64,000 nucleotides of DNA from Sutcliffiella deserti (GCF_020037475.1 NZ_JAIQDB010000004.1:124001-188000), one strand, 5' to 3'. Positions 44,230-53,534 are shown, counted from the stretch's first letter. The notes: generated by a model not told the origin, from the sequence alone. Numbers and translations are program-made.

Positions 44230-44882
44230 CAAACTGCCTTCTTCTTTAATCTCTTTTTACCCTCTCTGCACATCTCTAGCAAGGGACAACTCTCACATTG
44301 GGGAGATTGAGCCTTACAATGGTACCTGCCAAAGAAAATCAATCGATGATGAGTATCTGACCATTTATCCATCGGGATTTTCTTCATAAGCGTTCTCTCT
44401 ACCTCTAATACACTATCCTTCCACTTACAGATTCCTAGCCTTTTACTAACTCGTTCAACATGTGTATCAACCGCGATAGCTGGAACCCCAAATGCCACAG
44501 AAACTACTACGTTTGCTGTTTTTCTGCCTACACCAGGTAATTTAACGAGCTCGTCCCTATCTTTAGGAACTTCTCCATTGTATTCATCTAGTAACAGTTG
44601 AGATAAATTACGGATGTTTTTTGCTTTGTTTCTAAATAACCCTATTGATCTAATATCTTGCTGCAATTCTTCTAATGAAACAGCCAAAAAATCTTCGGGT
44701 GATTTATACTTTTCAAACAAATTTTTTGTGACTTTATTAACCAATGCATCTGTACACTGTGCCGAAAGTGCAACCGCAATAACCAATTCAAAAGGATTTT
44801 TATGAACCAGTTCACAATGGGCATCTGGAAACATTTCACCCATCACTTCAACCACGTGATTTACCTGTTTTAAATTTAACAT
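44229..44882 (-). CDS. nth: Endonuclease III (DNA glycosylase/AP lyase)
   Basis: 217-aa base-excision repair enzyme removing oxidised pyrimidines. The helix-hairpin-helix LPGVGRKTANVV contains the catalytic Lys, and VDTHVERVSKRLG contains the catalytic Asp. The iron-sulfur cluster ligands CKAQSPQCESCPLLEMC (C-x6-C-x2-C-x5-C) are complete. Normal length. Confidence 0.96.
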   Translation of the reverse strand: MLNLKQVNHVVEVMGEMFPDAHCELVHKNPFELVIAVALSAQCTDALVNKVTKNLFEKYKSPEDFLAVSLEELQQDIRSIGLFRNKAKNIRNLSQLLLDEYNGEVPKDRDELVKLPGVGRKTANVVVSVAFGVPAIAVDTHVERVSKRLGICKWKDSVLEVERTLMKKIPMDKWSDTHHRLIFFGRYHCKAQSPQCESCPLLEMCREGKKRLKKKAV

Positions 44883-44920
44883 CTAACTGTTCAACCTTCC
44901 TTTTCCCGCTTTAACCTCTT

Positions 44921-44954
44921 AAAAAAAGGAAACCGCAAAATTTTCACGTTTTCC
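44921..44954 (-). terminator. Possible terminator between dnaD and nth
   Basis: GGAAAACG and CGGTTTCC-type arms enclose an A/T-rich GAAAATTTTG centre and are followed on the minus strand by seven T residues. It may reduce read-through from dnaD into nth-ypoC. Confidence 0.5.
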
Positions 44955-44965
44955 AAAAGGTCTAA

Positions 44966-45673
44966 TTAATCTAGCCAGTTGTAAAATGGCACGGTATTTT
45001 TGTGCTGTTTGTTTGCAGCAGTTTGCTGTTGTTTTAACGGCTGCTGTGTTTTGCGGAACTTTTTCCCATATTCGTTAGCCTGATTCAATGTTTTAATTCC
45101 GTTCTTTTTCCACTCGAATAAAATACGATCAATGTATCGAAAATTCAACTTTCCGGAAATTACAGCTTCTCTTAACGCAGCCTTAATAATGGTTGGATCA
45201 TGATGATCCTGGTCCATCCACATTCCAAGTGACTCACATTCAAACGGTGATAAAGGTCTACCAAACTCTTTTTCAAACACAGTATATAAATTCATTTCTT
45301 GATCTCTAATTTCATGTAAATCTGCTTGTTTTGAATGATCCATCATGAAGTACATCATTTTTTCCCATAATGGCTGAAGAGAATATCTTTCATACTTTAT
45401 CGCATTTTCGTCCATTTCGTCACTGATGGATAAATATCCTTTTTGCAATAAATGGCGCAAAATTTCCATGCACTCTGTGGGATCTACCGTCATTTTATCA
45501 GCTATTTCCAGCGGAGTAGGGAAAATCTTCCCACTTTCCAAAAATGAATGAACATGCAAAATAAGTAAAAACTCTTTTTCATTTAACCCGAGCTTTACAT
45601 AATTGTTTAATAAATAAGCTGGAATGGAAATATTACCTTCTTCCAAAAATTCTATAAATAGTTCTTTTTTCAT
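44966..45673 (-). CDS. dnaD: Primosomal protein DnaD
   Basis: 235-aa replication initiation/restart protein. The N-terminal winged-helix domain (PAYLLNNYVKLGLNEKEFLLILHVHSF) and C-terminal DnaD/DnaB_2 domain (FEKEFGRPLSPFECESLGMWMDQ) are both present, with the YRNWLD-like YxxxI region as LNFRYIDRILFEWKKNGI. The ATG at 45673 has AGAGGTG 9 nt upstream. Confidence 0.94.
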   Translation of the reverse strand: MKKELFIEFLEEGNISIPAYLLNNYVKLGLNEKEFLLILHVHSFLESGKIFPTPLEIADKMTVDPTECMEILRHLLQKGYLSISDEMDENAIKYERYSLQPLWEKMMYFMMDHSKQADLHEIRDQEMNLYTVFEKEFGRPLSPFECESLGMWMDQDHHDPTIIKAALREAVISGKLNFRYIDRILFEWKKNGIKTLNQANEYGKKFRKTQQPLKQQQTAANKQHKNTVPFYNWLD

Positions 45674-45840
45674 TAGGAGACACCTCTTGAATAAGTATAA
45701 CAAATTTATGAGAATACTTCATAGGAAATATAATCAAGAAATAACTTTTCAAAGCTCCATTCACATCGACTTTAATTTTTGTTATGGGGCAATTCTACAG
45801 AGAAAACAATAGTAAAGAAGGATAATAACAGTCGAAATAA

Positions 45841-45877
45841 AAGAGTAATCAACCGCTGTTATAGCAGGTGATTACTC
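45841..45877 (-). terminator. Terminator after asnS
   Basis: AGAGTAATCA and TGATTACTCT pair over 10 bp around a structured 17-nt loop; the minus strand then reads TTTTATTTC. Confidence 0.75.
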
Positions 45878-45888
45878 TGGTCATTTGC

Positions 45889-47181
45889 TTAAGGGTATAA
45901 GCGGTTTAAAAGTCTTGGGAAGGGAATAGCTTCACGAACGTGTTCTGTGCCGCTTATCCAGGCTACTGTACGCTCTAGGCCCAGTCCAAAACCTGAATGA
46001 GGCACAGAGCCGTATTGGCGAAGTTCTAAGTACCATTTATAAGCATCTGAATCAAGGTTATGTTCCTCTAATCTTTGTTTTAAAAGTTCATAATCATGAA
46101 TTCTTTCTGAACCACCAATAATCTCTCCATAGCCTTCTGGAGCAATTAAATCCGCACATAATACTACATCATCACGCTCTGGATGTGGCTGCATATAGAA
46201 AGGCTTAATACCGGTTGGATAATGTGTGATAAAAACCGGCATTTCATAACTTTCTGCAATGGCAGTTTCATGAGGAGCTCCAAAGTCTTCGCCCCATTTA
46301 ATATCATCAAAACCTTTATCATTTAAAAATTTAATGGCATCATCATAAGTGATACGAGGAAATGGTGCCTTGATTTTTTCAAGTTTGGATAAATCTCTAT
46401 CCAATATCCCTAATTCTAGCCTGCAGTTTCTAAGTACTGCTTGTACAATATAAGCAACATATTCTTCTTGCACTTTTAAGCAATCCTCAAATTCCATGAA
46501 TGCCATTTCAGGCTCAATCATCCAAAATTCGATAAGATGTCGGCGAGTTTTTGATTTTTCCGCACGGAAAGTAGGTCCAAATGAAAATACCTTACCTAAT
46601 GCCATCGCAGCTGCTTCCATATAAAGCTGGCCACTTTGTGAAAGGTATGCATCTTCATCAAAATATTTTGTCGCAAATAACTCAGATGTTCCTTCAGGAG
46701 CACTACCTGTAAGTATAGGCGGATCAATTTTCACAAAACCATTTTCATTATAAAACTCATATGTTGCACGAATGACTTCATTACGTATTTTCATAATTGC
46801 ATGTTGTTTCTTAGAACGGAGCCATAGATGACGGTTGTCCATAAGAAATTCTGTACCATGATTCTTTGGTGTGATAGGATAATCAACGGCTTCATGGATT
46901 ACTTCAATACCGGTTACGCCTAATTCATATCCAAATGGAGATCTTTCGTCTTCTCTTACTATTCCTTTAACATACACAGAAGTCTCCTGTGTCACGCTTT
47001 TAGCACTTTGGAAAACTTCTTCTGCAACTTCTGCTTTTACTACGACTCCTTGGATAAATCCCGTTCCGTCACGTAATTGCAAGAAGGCTATTTTTCCACT
47101 GGAGCGTTTGTTGGCAATCCATGCTCCAATTGTAACTTCTTCGTTTACAAACTTATGTACTTCTTTTATCGTCGTTTTCAC
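45889..47181 (-). CDS. asnS: Asparaginyl-tRNA synthetase
   Basis: 430-aa class IIb synthetase, same length as B. subtilis AsnS. The OB-fold anticodon domain (residues ~10-110) precedes the catalytic core: [21 protein letters not shown] is motif 2 and [15 protein letters not shown] motif 3. The GTG start at 47181 has GGAGGG 9 nt upstream. No T-box leader fits in the short upstream region. Confidence 0.96.
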   Translation of the reverse strand: MKTTIKEVHKFVNEEVTIGAWIANKRSSGKIAFLQLRDGTGFIQGVVVKAEVAEEVFQSAKSVTQETSVYVKGIVREDERSPFGYELGVTGIEVIHEAVDYPITPKNHGTEFLMDNRHLWLRSKKQHAIMKIRNEVIRATYEFYNENGFVKIDPPILTGSAPEGTSELFATKYFDEDAYLSQSGQLYMEAAAMALGKVFSFGPTFRAEKSKTRRHLIEFWMIEPEMAFMEFEDCLKVQEEYVAYIVQAVLRNCRLELGILDRDLSKLEKIKAPFPRITYDDAIKFLNDKGFDDIKWGEDFGAPHETAIAESYEMPVFITHYPTGIKPFYMQPHPERDDVVLCADLIAPEGYGEIIGGSERIHDYELLKQRLEEHNLDSDAYKWYLELRQYGSVPHSGFGLGLERTVAWISGTEHVREAIPFPRLLNRLYP

Positions 47182-47268
47182 TTTTAATTTCCCTCCAGCA
47201 CTATTCTTCCTAAAAAACAAAACTTTAATATACTTTAAAAATCTTTATTCGTTATGTACATAAGCTAT

Positions 47269-47297
47269 ATTATACAAGCCATAAATTATGGAAGCAA
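47269..47297 (-). promoter_or_regulatory. Promoter of asnS
   Basis: On the minus strand TTGCTT and TATAAT are 17 nt apart, about 80 nt upstream of the GTG start. Confidence 0.6.
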
Positions 47298-47319
47298 ACA
47301 CTTTCCACTCAAAATTAAG

Positions 47320-47475
47320 GCTTTGTAAAACTTCGCTGTTGATTTACTCAAAAGGCTACTCGTTCCACGGGGCGGTGCTGGAGCCTCCTCGGCTAGTCTG
47401 TGGGGTCGCAAGTATTCCGCTATTTCCCGTTGGAGTCTCCGCCTTTTGCTCCAATCATCGCTGGAATAGCGTTAT
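47320..47475. repeat. GC-rich dispersed repeat, diverged copy
   Basis: Contains CCACGGGGCGGTGC, GGAGCCTCCTCGGCTAG and GGAGTCTCCGCCTTTTGC, the core shared with 21164-21755 and 36621-36880. Non-coding, upstream of the asnS promoter. Confidence 0.8.
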
Positions 47476-47511
47476 AATCAGCATTCAAATTTAACAGGCC
47501 ATTATTAAAAA

Positions 47512-47541
47512 AGGAAAAGCTAAGCTTATCACTTAGCTATT
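47512..47541 (-). terminator. Terminator after aspB
   Basis: AGCTAAG and CTTAGCT with a 7-nt loop, overlapping the stop codon; the minus strand continues TTTTCCTTTTTT. Confidence 0.65.
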
Positions 47542-48716
47542 GTTTTTTTCATAAAGTTTGCTATTCTGTCCACTGCTTCTTCTAGTTGCTCTAGGCTTGT
47601 GGCATAGGATAAACGAACATAATCAGCAGCACCAAATCCAGAGCCAGGAACTAAAGCAACTTTTTCTTCCTCAAGTAATGCCTTTACTAAACTGTCTACA
47701 TTATCAAAACCGGCTAATTTCGCTGCTTCTATTGCATTCGGAAATAGGTAGAACGCACCTTGTGGCTTTAAGCAATGGAAGCCGGGGATTTTATTGAGCT
47801 TTTCAAATATAATGGTTAACCTTTCTTCAAATGCATGACGCATTTCTTCTACAGCGTCTTGCGCTCCTTGATAAGCAGCGATAGTCGCGTACTGTGCAAT
47901 CGAGGTTGGATTGGAAGTACTGTGACTTGCCAAGTTAGTCATTGCTTTAATAATGGTTTGATTTCCTGCAGCATATCCGATTCTCCATCCTGTCATCGAA
48001 TGTGATTTGGATACCCCATTAATAATAATGGTTTGCTCTTTAAGTTCAGGTGAAAGCTGTGCAATGGAAATATGTTCGTTTCCATCATAAAGAAGCTTTT
48101 CATAAATTTCATCTGAGACAATCAGGACATTGTTTTCTAAACAAACTTTTCCAAGATCTAAAAGTTCTTTTGTTGTATATATCATTCCTGTAGGATTGCT
48201 TGGCGAATTTATAATAATTGCTTTTGTTTTTGGTGTAAGAACTTCTTTAAGCTGCTCTGGTGTAATTTTGAATTGATTTTGCTCTTTTCCTTCCACATAT
48301 ATAGGCTTCCCTTCTGCAAGTTTCACTTGTTCCGGGTAACTAACCCAATATGGGGTTGGAATCACCACCTCGTCGTCCTTATCGAGTATCACTTGGAACA
48401 GAGTATATAAGGCATGCTTTGCCCCACTGCATACAATGATTTCCGAAGGGTTATATGCCAACTTCTGATCTCGTTCCAGTTTTTTTATTATTTCTTTTTT
48501 CAAAGATGGTAAGCCACCTGATGGGGTGTATTTTGTAAACCCTTCATCCATTGCTTTCTTTGCTGCGTCCAGAATATGGTCAGGAGTATTAAAATCCGGC
48601 TCTCCAGCTCCTAAACCTATAACATCATGACCAGCATCTTTTAACTCCTTTGCCTTTGCTGTGATTTCAAGCGTAGTTGATGGCGTTAATGTTGAAACTC
48701 TTTGCGCTAAATTCAT
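47529..48716 (-). CDS. aspB: Aspartate aminotransferase
   Basis: 395-aa class I PLP aminotransferase interconverting aspartate/2-oxoglutarate and oxaloacetate/glutamate. NSPSNPTG, IVSDEIYEKLLYDG and the PLP-lysine motif NGVSKSHSMTGWRIGY are all intact. The ATG at 48716 follows AGGAGG; the earlier in-frame extension belongs to the ypmB region. Part of the ypmA-ypmB-aspB order of B. subtilis. Confidence 0.95.
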   Translation of the reverse strand: MNLAQRVSTLTPSTTLEITAKAKELKDAGHDVIGLGAGEPDFNTPDHILDAAKKAMDEGFTKYTPSGGLPSLKKEIIKKLERDQKLAYNPSEIIVCSGAKHALYTLFQVILDKDDEVVIPTPYWVSYPEQVKLAEGKPIYVEGKEQNQFKITPEQLKEVLTPKTKAIIINSPSNPTGMIYTTKELLDLGKVCLENNVLIVSDEIYEKLLYDGNEHISIAQLSPELKEQTIIINGVSKSHSMTGWRIGYAAGNQTIIKAMTNLASHSTSNPTSIAQYATIAAYQGAQDAVEEMRHAFEERLTIIFEKLNKIPGFHCLKPQGAFYLFPNAIEAAKLAGFDNVDSLVKALLEEEKVALVPGSGFGAADYVRLSYATSLEQLEEAVDRIANFMKKTIAK

Positions 48717-48738
48717 ATCTGCTTTCCTCCTACAATGA

Positions 48739-49212
48739 TTAGAAAGTAATACGCTGATAATAAACTCCATTCTCGAATTCAATGTAATAGAGGTTATAAC
48801 GATCATTCTCATCTTTAAATTTAATTTCCCATAACGGTTCTTCATCTTCCATTGCAAGTGATACAGAAATTATCTTTTTGGGTGTCCGGTCTGTATCTAA
48901 AAAATTTAATACATCCTCTTTTGCTATACCTTCTTTGGCCGGTTTTGATAAAACAATTTCCTTCTTATCATTAAACCAGAGGATATGCTCTTCATTATCT
49001 TCATTCAATCCTACAATAATTGTATAGGAAGACGTCCCATTATAATTGTAAAAGTTCGTTATGGTGTGTAGTCCTTTTTGCTGTTGAGCAATCTGACTGA
49101 CTTCCTTTTCATTTTCGCGAATTGGTGACATGGCTGTTTGATAAATCGCTACCAGTTGCCATATAATAATGATGATTACAATTGTAAGTATTATTAACAT
49201 CCATTTTTTCAA
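48739..49212 (-). CDS. ypmB: Membrane-anchored protein YpmB
   Basis: 157-aa protein with one N-terminal membrane helix (WMLIILTIVIIIIIWQLVAIY) and an extracytoplasmic PepSY-like domain: SSYTIIVGLNEDNEEHILWF, KEGIAKEDVLNFLD and EPLWEIKFKDENDRYNLYYIEF. A TTG at 49212 is the likely start, with a weak AAAGAAG site. Follows ypmA by 13 nt. Confidence 0.85.
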   Translation of the reverse strand: MKKWMLIILTIVIIIIIWQLVAIYQTAMSPIRENEKEVSQIAQQQKGLHTITNFYNYNGTSSYTIIVGLNEDNEEHILWFNDKKEIVLSKPAKEGIAKEDVLNFLDTDRTPKKIISVSLAMEDEEPLWEIKFKDENDRYNLYYIEFENGVYYQRITF

Positions 49213-49225
49213 ACTAATCACTTCT

Positions 49226-49396
49226 TTATGTACGATATATGGTAAATATGGCTTTTTCTTTATTTTCTTTATCTAATGCCAATCCAAACATAAGGTTTTC
49301 CCTTTTTAATGACCTGTTAAGTGCGTCAACGATTTTATATAGATCGGAAGTATATTCTACTTTAACTGTAGAGACTACTTCAATTTTACTTTCCAT
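49226..49396 (-). CDS. ypmA: DUF4264 family protein YpmA
   Basis: 56-aa protein (MESKIEVVSTVKVEYTSDLY...), the exact length of B. subtilis YpmA. AGGAGG stands 8 nt before the ATG at 49396. Small alpha/beta fold, unknown function. First gene of the ypmA-ypmB-aspB unit. Confidence 0.85.
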   Translation of the reverse strand: MESKIEVVSTVKVEYTSDLYKIVDALNRSLKRENLMFGLALDKENKEKAIFTIYRT

Positions 49397-49578
49397 CCCA
49401 AAATCCTCCTGAATCTTGCAATTATTGTTACTCATACTGACCACCATTGTAGGTAAGAATATTAGTACTGAATCACCTATAGTGTTCAAACACATTATAA
49501 CAGTAACTATTCAGTTTAGTACAATATATGTACTGGTAAAACCATTAAATTTCCTCCTATCCTACACCATTATTATTG

Positions 49579-49616
49579 GGTGAATCCCTTTCCGGCAAAG
49601 GATTCACCTTTTTTTT
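49579..49616 (+). terminator. Orphan plus-strand terminator
   Basis: GGTGAATCC and GGATTCACC with a 12-nt loop and eight T residues on the plus strand, although all neighbouring genes are on the minus strand. Confidence 0.75.
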
Positions 49617-49620
49617 ATCC

Positions 49621-49708
49621 TCTTTTTTAAAGGCTGTTTTCGCATTGATTGTTGCTTTTACGTAAGAGGGTACTATACGTTACAATCGTTCTTGTCGTGC
49701 TCTTTTCC
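49621..49708. repeat. Dispersed ~80-bp repeat, copy 2
   Basis: Matches 5371-5448 over GCTGTTTTCGCATTGATTG, GCTTTTACGTAAG and GTGCTCTTTTCC. It directly follows the orphan terminator. Nothing else is seen in 49397-49789. Confidence 0.7.
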
Positions 49709-49789
49709 AATTAAATTAAAAATTACCCTTAATTTCAAGTGAATCGGACAGTAAGAAATCCAATTGCAGATTTTTTACGGGCTTATTCT

Positions 49790-50629
49790 TTATGATATTT
49801 GATGAAAGGTGTTTAGTGTTAGAGTGATTACTTGGTAATCATGATCACTCAATTTAATAGTGACATTTCCTATCTGTGCTGTTTGATAAATATCAAGCCA
49901 TGTTTCATGAAGTCTTTCGACAACTTCTCCCACTCCTGAACCTTTTCCATTCTTAAATATTATGGCTATTTGAGGGTCACAACTTTCTAAAAAAGCTTCG
50001 GAGGTTCCATACTTATTGGCAAAATCTCCGACCTTTAAAATATTGACGACGCTTAAGTCTATTTCCTTTATTAAACGCTTTTCCACCATGCTGTTCGCAC
50101 TGCTCATAAATAAAAGAAATGTTCCTTTGTATTCGAAAAGAATATCCATTACTACATTATTCTCATCACCGGAAATACCTTCATTAATCACCTTACTTTG
50201 GAGATCTTCCGCCAATTCCGCTCTTTTTCCTTTTTCCCAGTAAATTGGAGTTCCTATGTTTTTATTGTTTTTCATACCTTTTGGAAAAATAAAATGCTCT
50301 ACTTCATAATTTTCCTTGATACTTTCTAAATTCCCGATATATTCAGGCTCAGTACTTGTAATAACCAGGTAGCTTATTTCATTTACCCCATATACTTCTA
50401 AATTATTTAAAATTTCTTCTTCTGATTTAGGAGAACCAGTATTAATTAGGATTGTTTCTTCAGCAGGGGTTTGAATTAATGTGCTTTCTCCATCAATTAA
50501 ATCGAAAAACGTGAATGCAATCTCCTCTTCTTTTAACTGTAGGTCAACCTTTTCCACTTCATTAGGTATAATGGGTTGCAAAAAGCCTACATTGAAAATC
50601 AAAATACTTATAACTAAAATGTTCCACAT
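49790..50629 (-). CDS. ComEC-type beta-lactamase-fold protein lacking metal ligands
   Basis: 279-aa protein with an N-terminal signal/anchor helix (residues 1-20) and a fold like the ComEC/Rec2 C-terminal metallo-beta-lactamase domain: IAFTFFDLIDGESTLIQTP, TILINTGSPKSEEEIL and LLFMSSANS correspond to its strands. At residues 91-97 the canonical HxDxDH is TSTEPEY, so every metal-binding His/Asp is lost. GGATGAGGTAG precedes the ATG. It is inserted between dinG and ypmA, which are adjacent in B. subtilis. A binding or structural role is more likely than hydrolysis. Confidence 0.72.
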   Translation of the reverse strand: MWNILVISILIFNVGFLQPIIPNEVEKVDLQLKEEEIAFTFFDLIDGESTLIQTPAEETILINTGSPKSEEEILNNLEVYGVNEISYLVITSTEPEYIGNLESIKENYEVEHFIFPKGMKNNKNIGTPIYWEKGKRAELAEDLQSKVINEGISGDENNVVMDILFEYKGTFLLFMSSANSMVEKRLIKEIDLSVVNILKVGDFANKYGTSEAFLESCDPQIAIIFKNGKGSGVGEVVERLHETWLDIYQTAQIGNVTIKLSDHDYQVITLTLNTFHQIS

Positions 50630-50719
50630 CTACCTCATCCTTTTACTATTAGAGCTAGGTTAAAGCAAGTATTAAATTCCCTATTTATGCACTAGATAGG
50701 AGCATAAGGAGGATACACC

Positions 50720-50756
50720 GACCTTTAGGTAACCCTACGTGGATTACCTAATGGTC
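50720..50756. other. Conspicuous hairpin between dinG and its downstream gene
   Basis: GACCTTTAGGTAA and TTACCTAATGGTC pair over 13 positions with a single T:T mismatch around an 11-nt loop. There is no T-run, so it is not a normal terminator. Confidence 0.45.
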
Positions 50757-50808
50757 CATTCCAAGGGTAAGCGAAAATGATTGATACTGTATTAAAGTAT
50801 CTAGATTT

Positions 50809-53406
50809 TCAGCTATTCATACGGTTTAGTAACGAAAAAAAAGAATCTTTTTTTACAATTGCATTGGGGATAGCTTCCAAGAATTGATCCCCATATCTTT
50901 TTTCAATTACCCTTTTATCAAAAATAAATATATCCTTTTGTCCTTTACCTTCTAGAAAAGAAGCGATCATTTTTTTAAATCGGATAACAGCTATCGGCAG
51001 GGATACATCGGTAAAGGAATTTCTCCCCTGTTTTTCTACTCGATCAATCTTTGAAGCCATTACAGGTTCGTCCATCGCCTTAAATGGCAAGCGTATAAGC
51101 ACAAGTGTATCGATTTGTTCTTTTTTAATCGAAACTTCTTCTAAAAAGCTGTTTGTTACAAGAAGAATTGCCTGGTCGAAATTAGCGGCAGCTTTAAGGA
51201 TTTTTTGTTTCCCTCCACTGATACTGCTTTGACTTACTATTATCGTTTCATTAGAAGAAGGGGAATTTTTCAACTCATTATACACGGACGAGAGCATTTC
51301 GATAGATGAAAATGCAACTAAAACTCTGCCTCCTTTGAGTGTATGCAATTCGCGAATTTGCAAAGCAGCTGTTTGAATGAATTTTTCATTTTTTCCTTTT
51401 GAAATTATGGGCATATCAGCTGGAATGTATACACTGGGTAACATCCTGCTTGAATCAGGCACTCTTATTGATGTTGGATAAAAATCAGTTAATCCCAGTT
51501 CTTCCACTATGAAATCGAAGCTTTGATTCACACTTAACGCAGGGGAAATAAAAATCACACTACTTTTTACTTGATAGAATTTTTCCGCCAAACTTAACGA
51601 AATATCCAATGGTTCCTCTAAAATTGTTACCGAGTTTTTAGCGCCTCGTACATTCACTTCAAACCAGGTTAGTCTACTTTTGTCAGGAACAAAGAGCAAC
51701 GAATAAAAAGTATCTCTCATTGTCTTTAAAACAACCGATTCTTGCTCAATAGCGTCTTTAGCATCATCAATTACCCTTTGGCCATTTTCCGTTAATTCCA
51801 ATGCATGAATTACGTCTGTCAGCTTCATATAAAGACGCTGAGCAGCTTCCTGGACCGCCAGCCACGTGGGACCCTTTTCCCTAAGAATATCATAACGATA
51901 GGAAATTCTAGAGGACATGGTTTTGGTTTTGGATAAACTATATCCCCTCAATATTCTAAACATTTCATCAAGTTCCTCTTTAGCCTGTTGTACTAATGGG
52001 TTATCAGAAAGTTTAGAAAGAGTAAAGTAAAGATCAAGATAGCTTATTTCCTTCCCAAGAAACCTACTTACGTTTTGGTAAAAAACATTCGCGTCATCTA
52101 CAATAAAGTAGTCGCAAGCCTTTAATACGTCAGGTTTCCAAATCTCCTTGGCCAAAAAAGAATGATTGGTGAAAATAAGCTTCGAGGATTGAAACTTTTT
52201 CATTGCCTGTTGATAAAAGCAATATGAACCTTGATTGCTTTTTGATTTTACCGTGCAGTTTATGGATTCCCAAAGCAACCGACCGCCAGAAGAAAGAGAC
52301 AGTTCTTCCATATCTCCTGTAAGGGTCTCAGTAAGCCATACGAGAATTTGAGACTTAGTCAGCACTGCATCATAATTATCCTCTTGCTGCTCGAGAGTTT
52401 TTAGAAAAAGAGGCAAACTTAAATAAAAATATTTCCCTTTAATTGCTGATGTATGATAGGAAATATCTATATTAAGCTTATGTAGATCAGATAAAAGTTC
52501 TTGGATTTTAGTCCCTGTATCTGAACTAAACGAACTGATCACTACTTTTTGCTCTGTGTCCAATGCAAATAATAGTGCACCTAATAAATAATGTTCACCC
52601 AATCCTGATAAATCAAGAGACATTTCAAGTAGACCATGTTGACGAGCCTTGAATAATGTATTCACGTCCTTGACTGCAGCACTTTCTTCCTTTTTTAAAA
52701 ACAGAAGGATCTTTTCCTTCGTCTGTTCTGCACTGATAGGAGAGCTAGTAGAAAACTGTCTTAATGCAACTCTGTTTTCGTATATATAATAGTCCTTCGA
52801 GTCTACCAAAGATGACTCATTAAAAAGTATGTAAATATCGCTTTTCATATTGTGCGAAAGCTTATTTAACTGCCTGTTTGTAAGGGAAGGTAATGTACGA
52901 ATTTTCTCCAATAAGTTTAAAAATATTATCGCAGTAACCTCAGCATCACTGTCAGCTCGATGCGGATTATCATGATTTAATTGATAAAACTCCGCCAAAT
53001 CATTTAATTTGTAGCTTTTTTGTGTTGGCAGAAGTATTCTTGCCAGCTCAACAGTATCGATGGTATTCCCAGAGAATGCGCTGTACCCGTTTGTTACCAA
53101 TTCATGCTGTAAAAAAGACAAATCAAATGGAACATTGTGTGCCACTAAAGCCGCGCCTTCTAACATTTCAGATAGCATTGGAGCGATTTGCCCAAAAGTT
53201 GGGGCCTTTTTAACCATGGTATTATTAATACATGTTAATTGTTCAATAAAAGGAGGAATCCTGCAGTTCGGATTCACAAAGCTAGCAAATCTTTCTATTA
53301 TTTCGCCATCCTCAATTAAAACAGCGCCCACTTGTATAATTTTATCTTGTTTTTTGGGAGAATTCCCTGTCGTTTCCAAATCCAGGACGACATATCGCTG
53401 TTTCAT
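50809..53406 (-). CDS. dinG: DinG-like exonuclease with degenerate helicase region
   Basis: 865-aa protein in the Bacillus DinG layout. The N-terminal DEDDh exonuclease is intact: D9/E11 in DLETTG, D95 in NVPFDLSFL, H149 and D154 in HRADSDAE. In the helicase half the Walker A region reads EMSLDLSGLGEHY (261-273) with no GKT, the DEAH box is VDDAN (436-440) and the motif VI region is IRFKKMIASFLEG instead of a QGxGRxIR pattern. The general DinG framework (LPFKAMDEPVMASKI) remains. So it is most likely a 3'-5' exonuclease with a non-ATPase C-terminal scaffold. Confidence 0.88.
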   Translation of the reverse strand: MKQRYVVLDLETTGNSPKKQDKIIQVGAVLIEDGEIIERFASFVNPNCRIPPFIEQLTCINNTMVKKAPTFGQIAPMLSEMLEGAALVAHNVPFDLSFLQHELVTNGYSAFSGNTIDTVELARILLPTQKSYKLNDLAEFYQLNHDNPHRADSDAEVTAIIFLNLLEKIRTLPSLTNRQLNKLSHNMKSDIYILFNESSLVDSKDYYIYENRVALRQFSTSSPISAEQTKEKILLFLKKEESAAVKDVNTLFKARQHGLLEMSLDLSGLGEHYLLGALLFALDTEQKVVISSFSSDTGTKIQELLSDLHKLNIDISYHTSAIKGKYFYLSLPLFLKTLEQQEDNYDAVLTKSQILVWLTETLTGDMEELSLSSGGRLLWESINCTVKSKSNQGSYCFYQQAMKKFQSSKLIFTNHSFLAKEIWKPDVLKACDYFIVDDANVFYQNVSRFLGKEISYLDLYFTLSKLSDNPLVQQAKEELDEMFRILRGYSLSKTKTMSSRISYRYDILREKGPTWLAVQEAAQRLYMKLTDVIHALELTENGQRVIDDAKDAIEQESVVLKTMRDTFYSLLFVPDKSRLTWFEVNVRGAKNSVTILEEPLDISLSLAEKFYQVKSSVIFISPALSVNQSFDFIVEELGLTDFYPTSIRVPDSSRMLPSVYIPADMPIISKGKNEKFIQTAALQIRELHTLKGGRVLVAFSSIEMLSSVYNELKNSPSSNETIIVSQSSISGGKQKILKAAANFDQAILLVTNSFLEEVSIKKEQIDTLVLIRLPFKAMDEPVMASKIDRVEKQGRNSFTDVSLPIAVIRFKKMIASFLEGKGQKDIFIFDKRVIEKRYGDQFLEAIPNAIVKKDSFFSLLNRMNS

Positions 53407-53508
53407 TTATTCACACCTCATTACTTCTCTCTTCTGCCTATAAACAAAGTATCATAGTCCGCACTTTAAAAAAATATCTTTTTATCATTTTCTCCATTAT
53501 TCGAAAAG

Positions 53509-53534
53509 AAAAACCCCCTCAAATGAGGGAGTTA
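53509..53534 (-). terminator. Terminator after panD
   Basis: AACTCCCTCA and TGAGGGGGTT pair on the minus strand and are followed by TTTTCTTTT; it overlaps the panD stop codon. Confidence 0.75.

Noticed and set aside
47182..47330. T-box leader upstream of asnS
   Set aside because: The promoter lies about 80 nt before the start codon, leaving no room for a T-box. No AGGGTGGNACCGCG-type sequence was seen.
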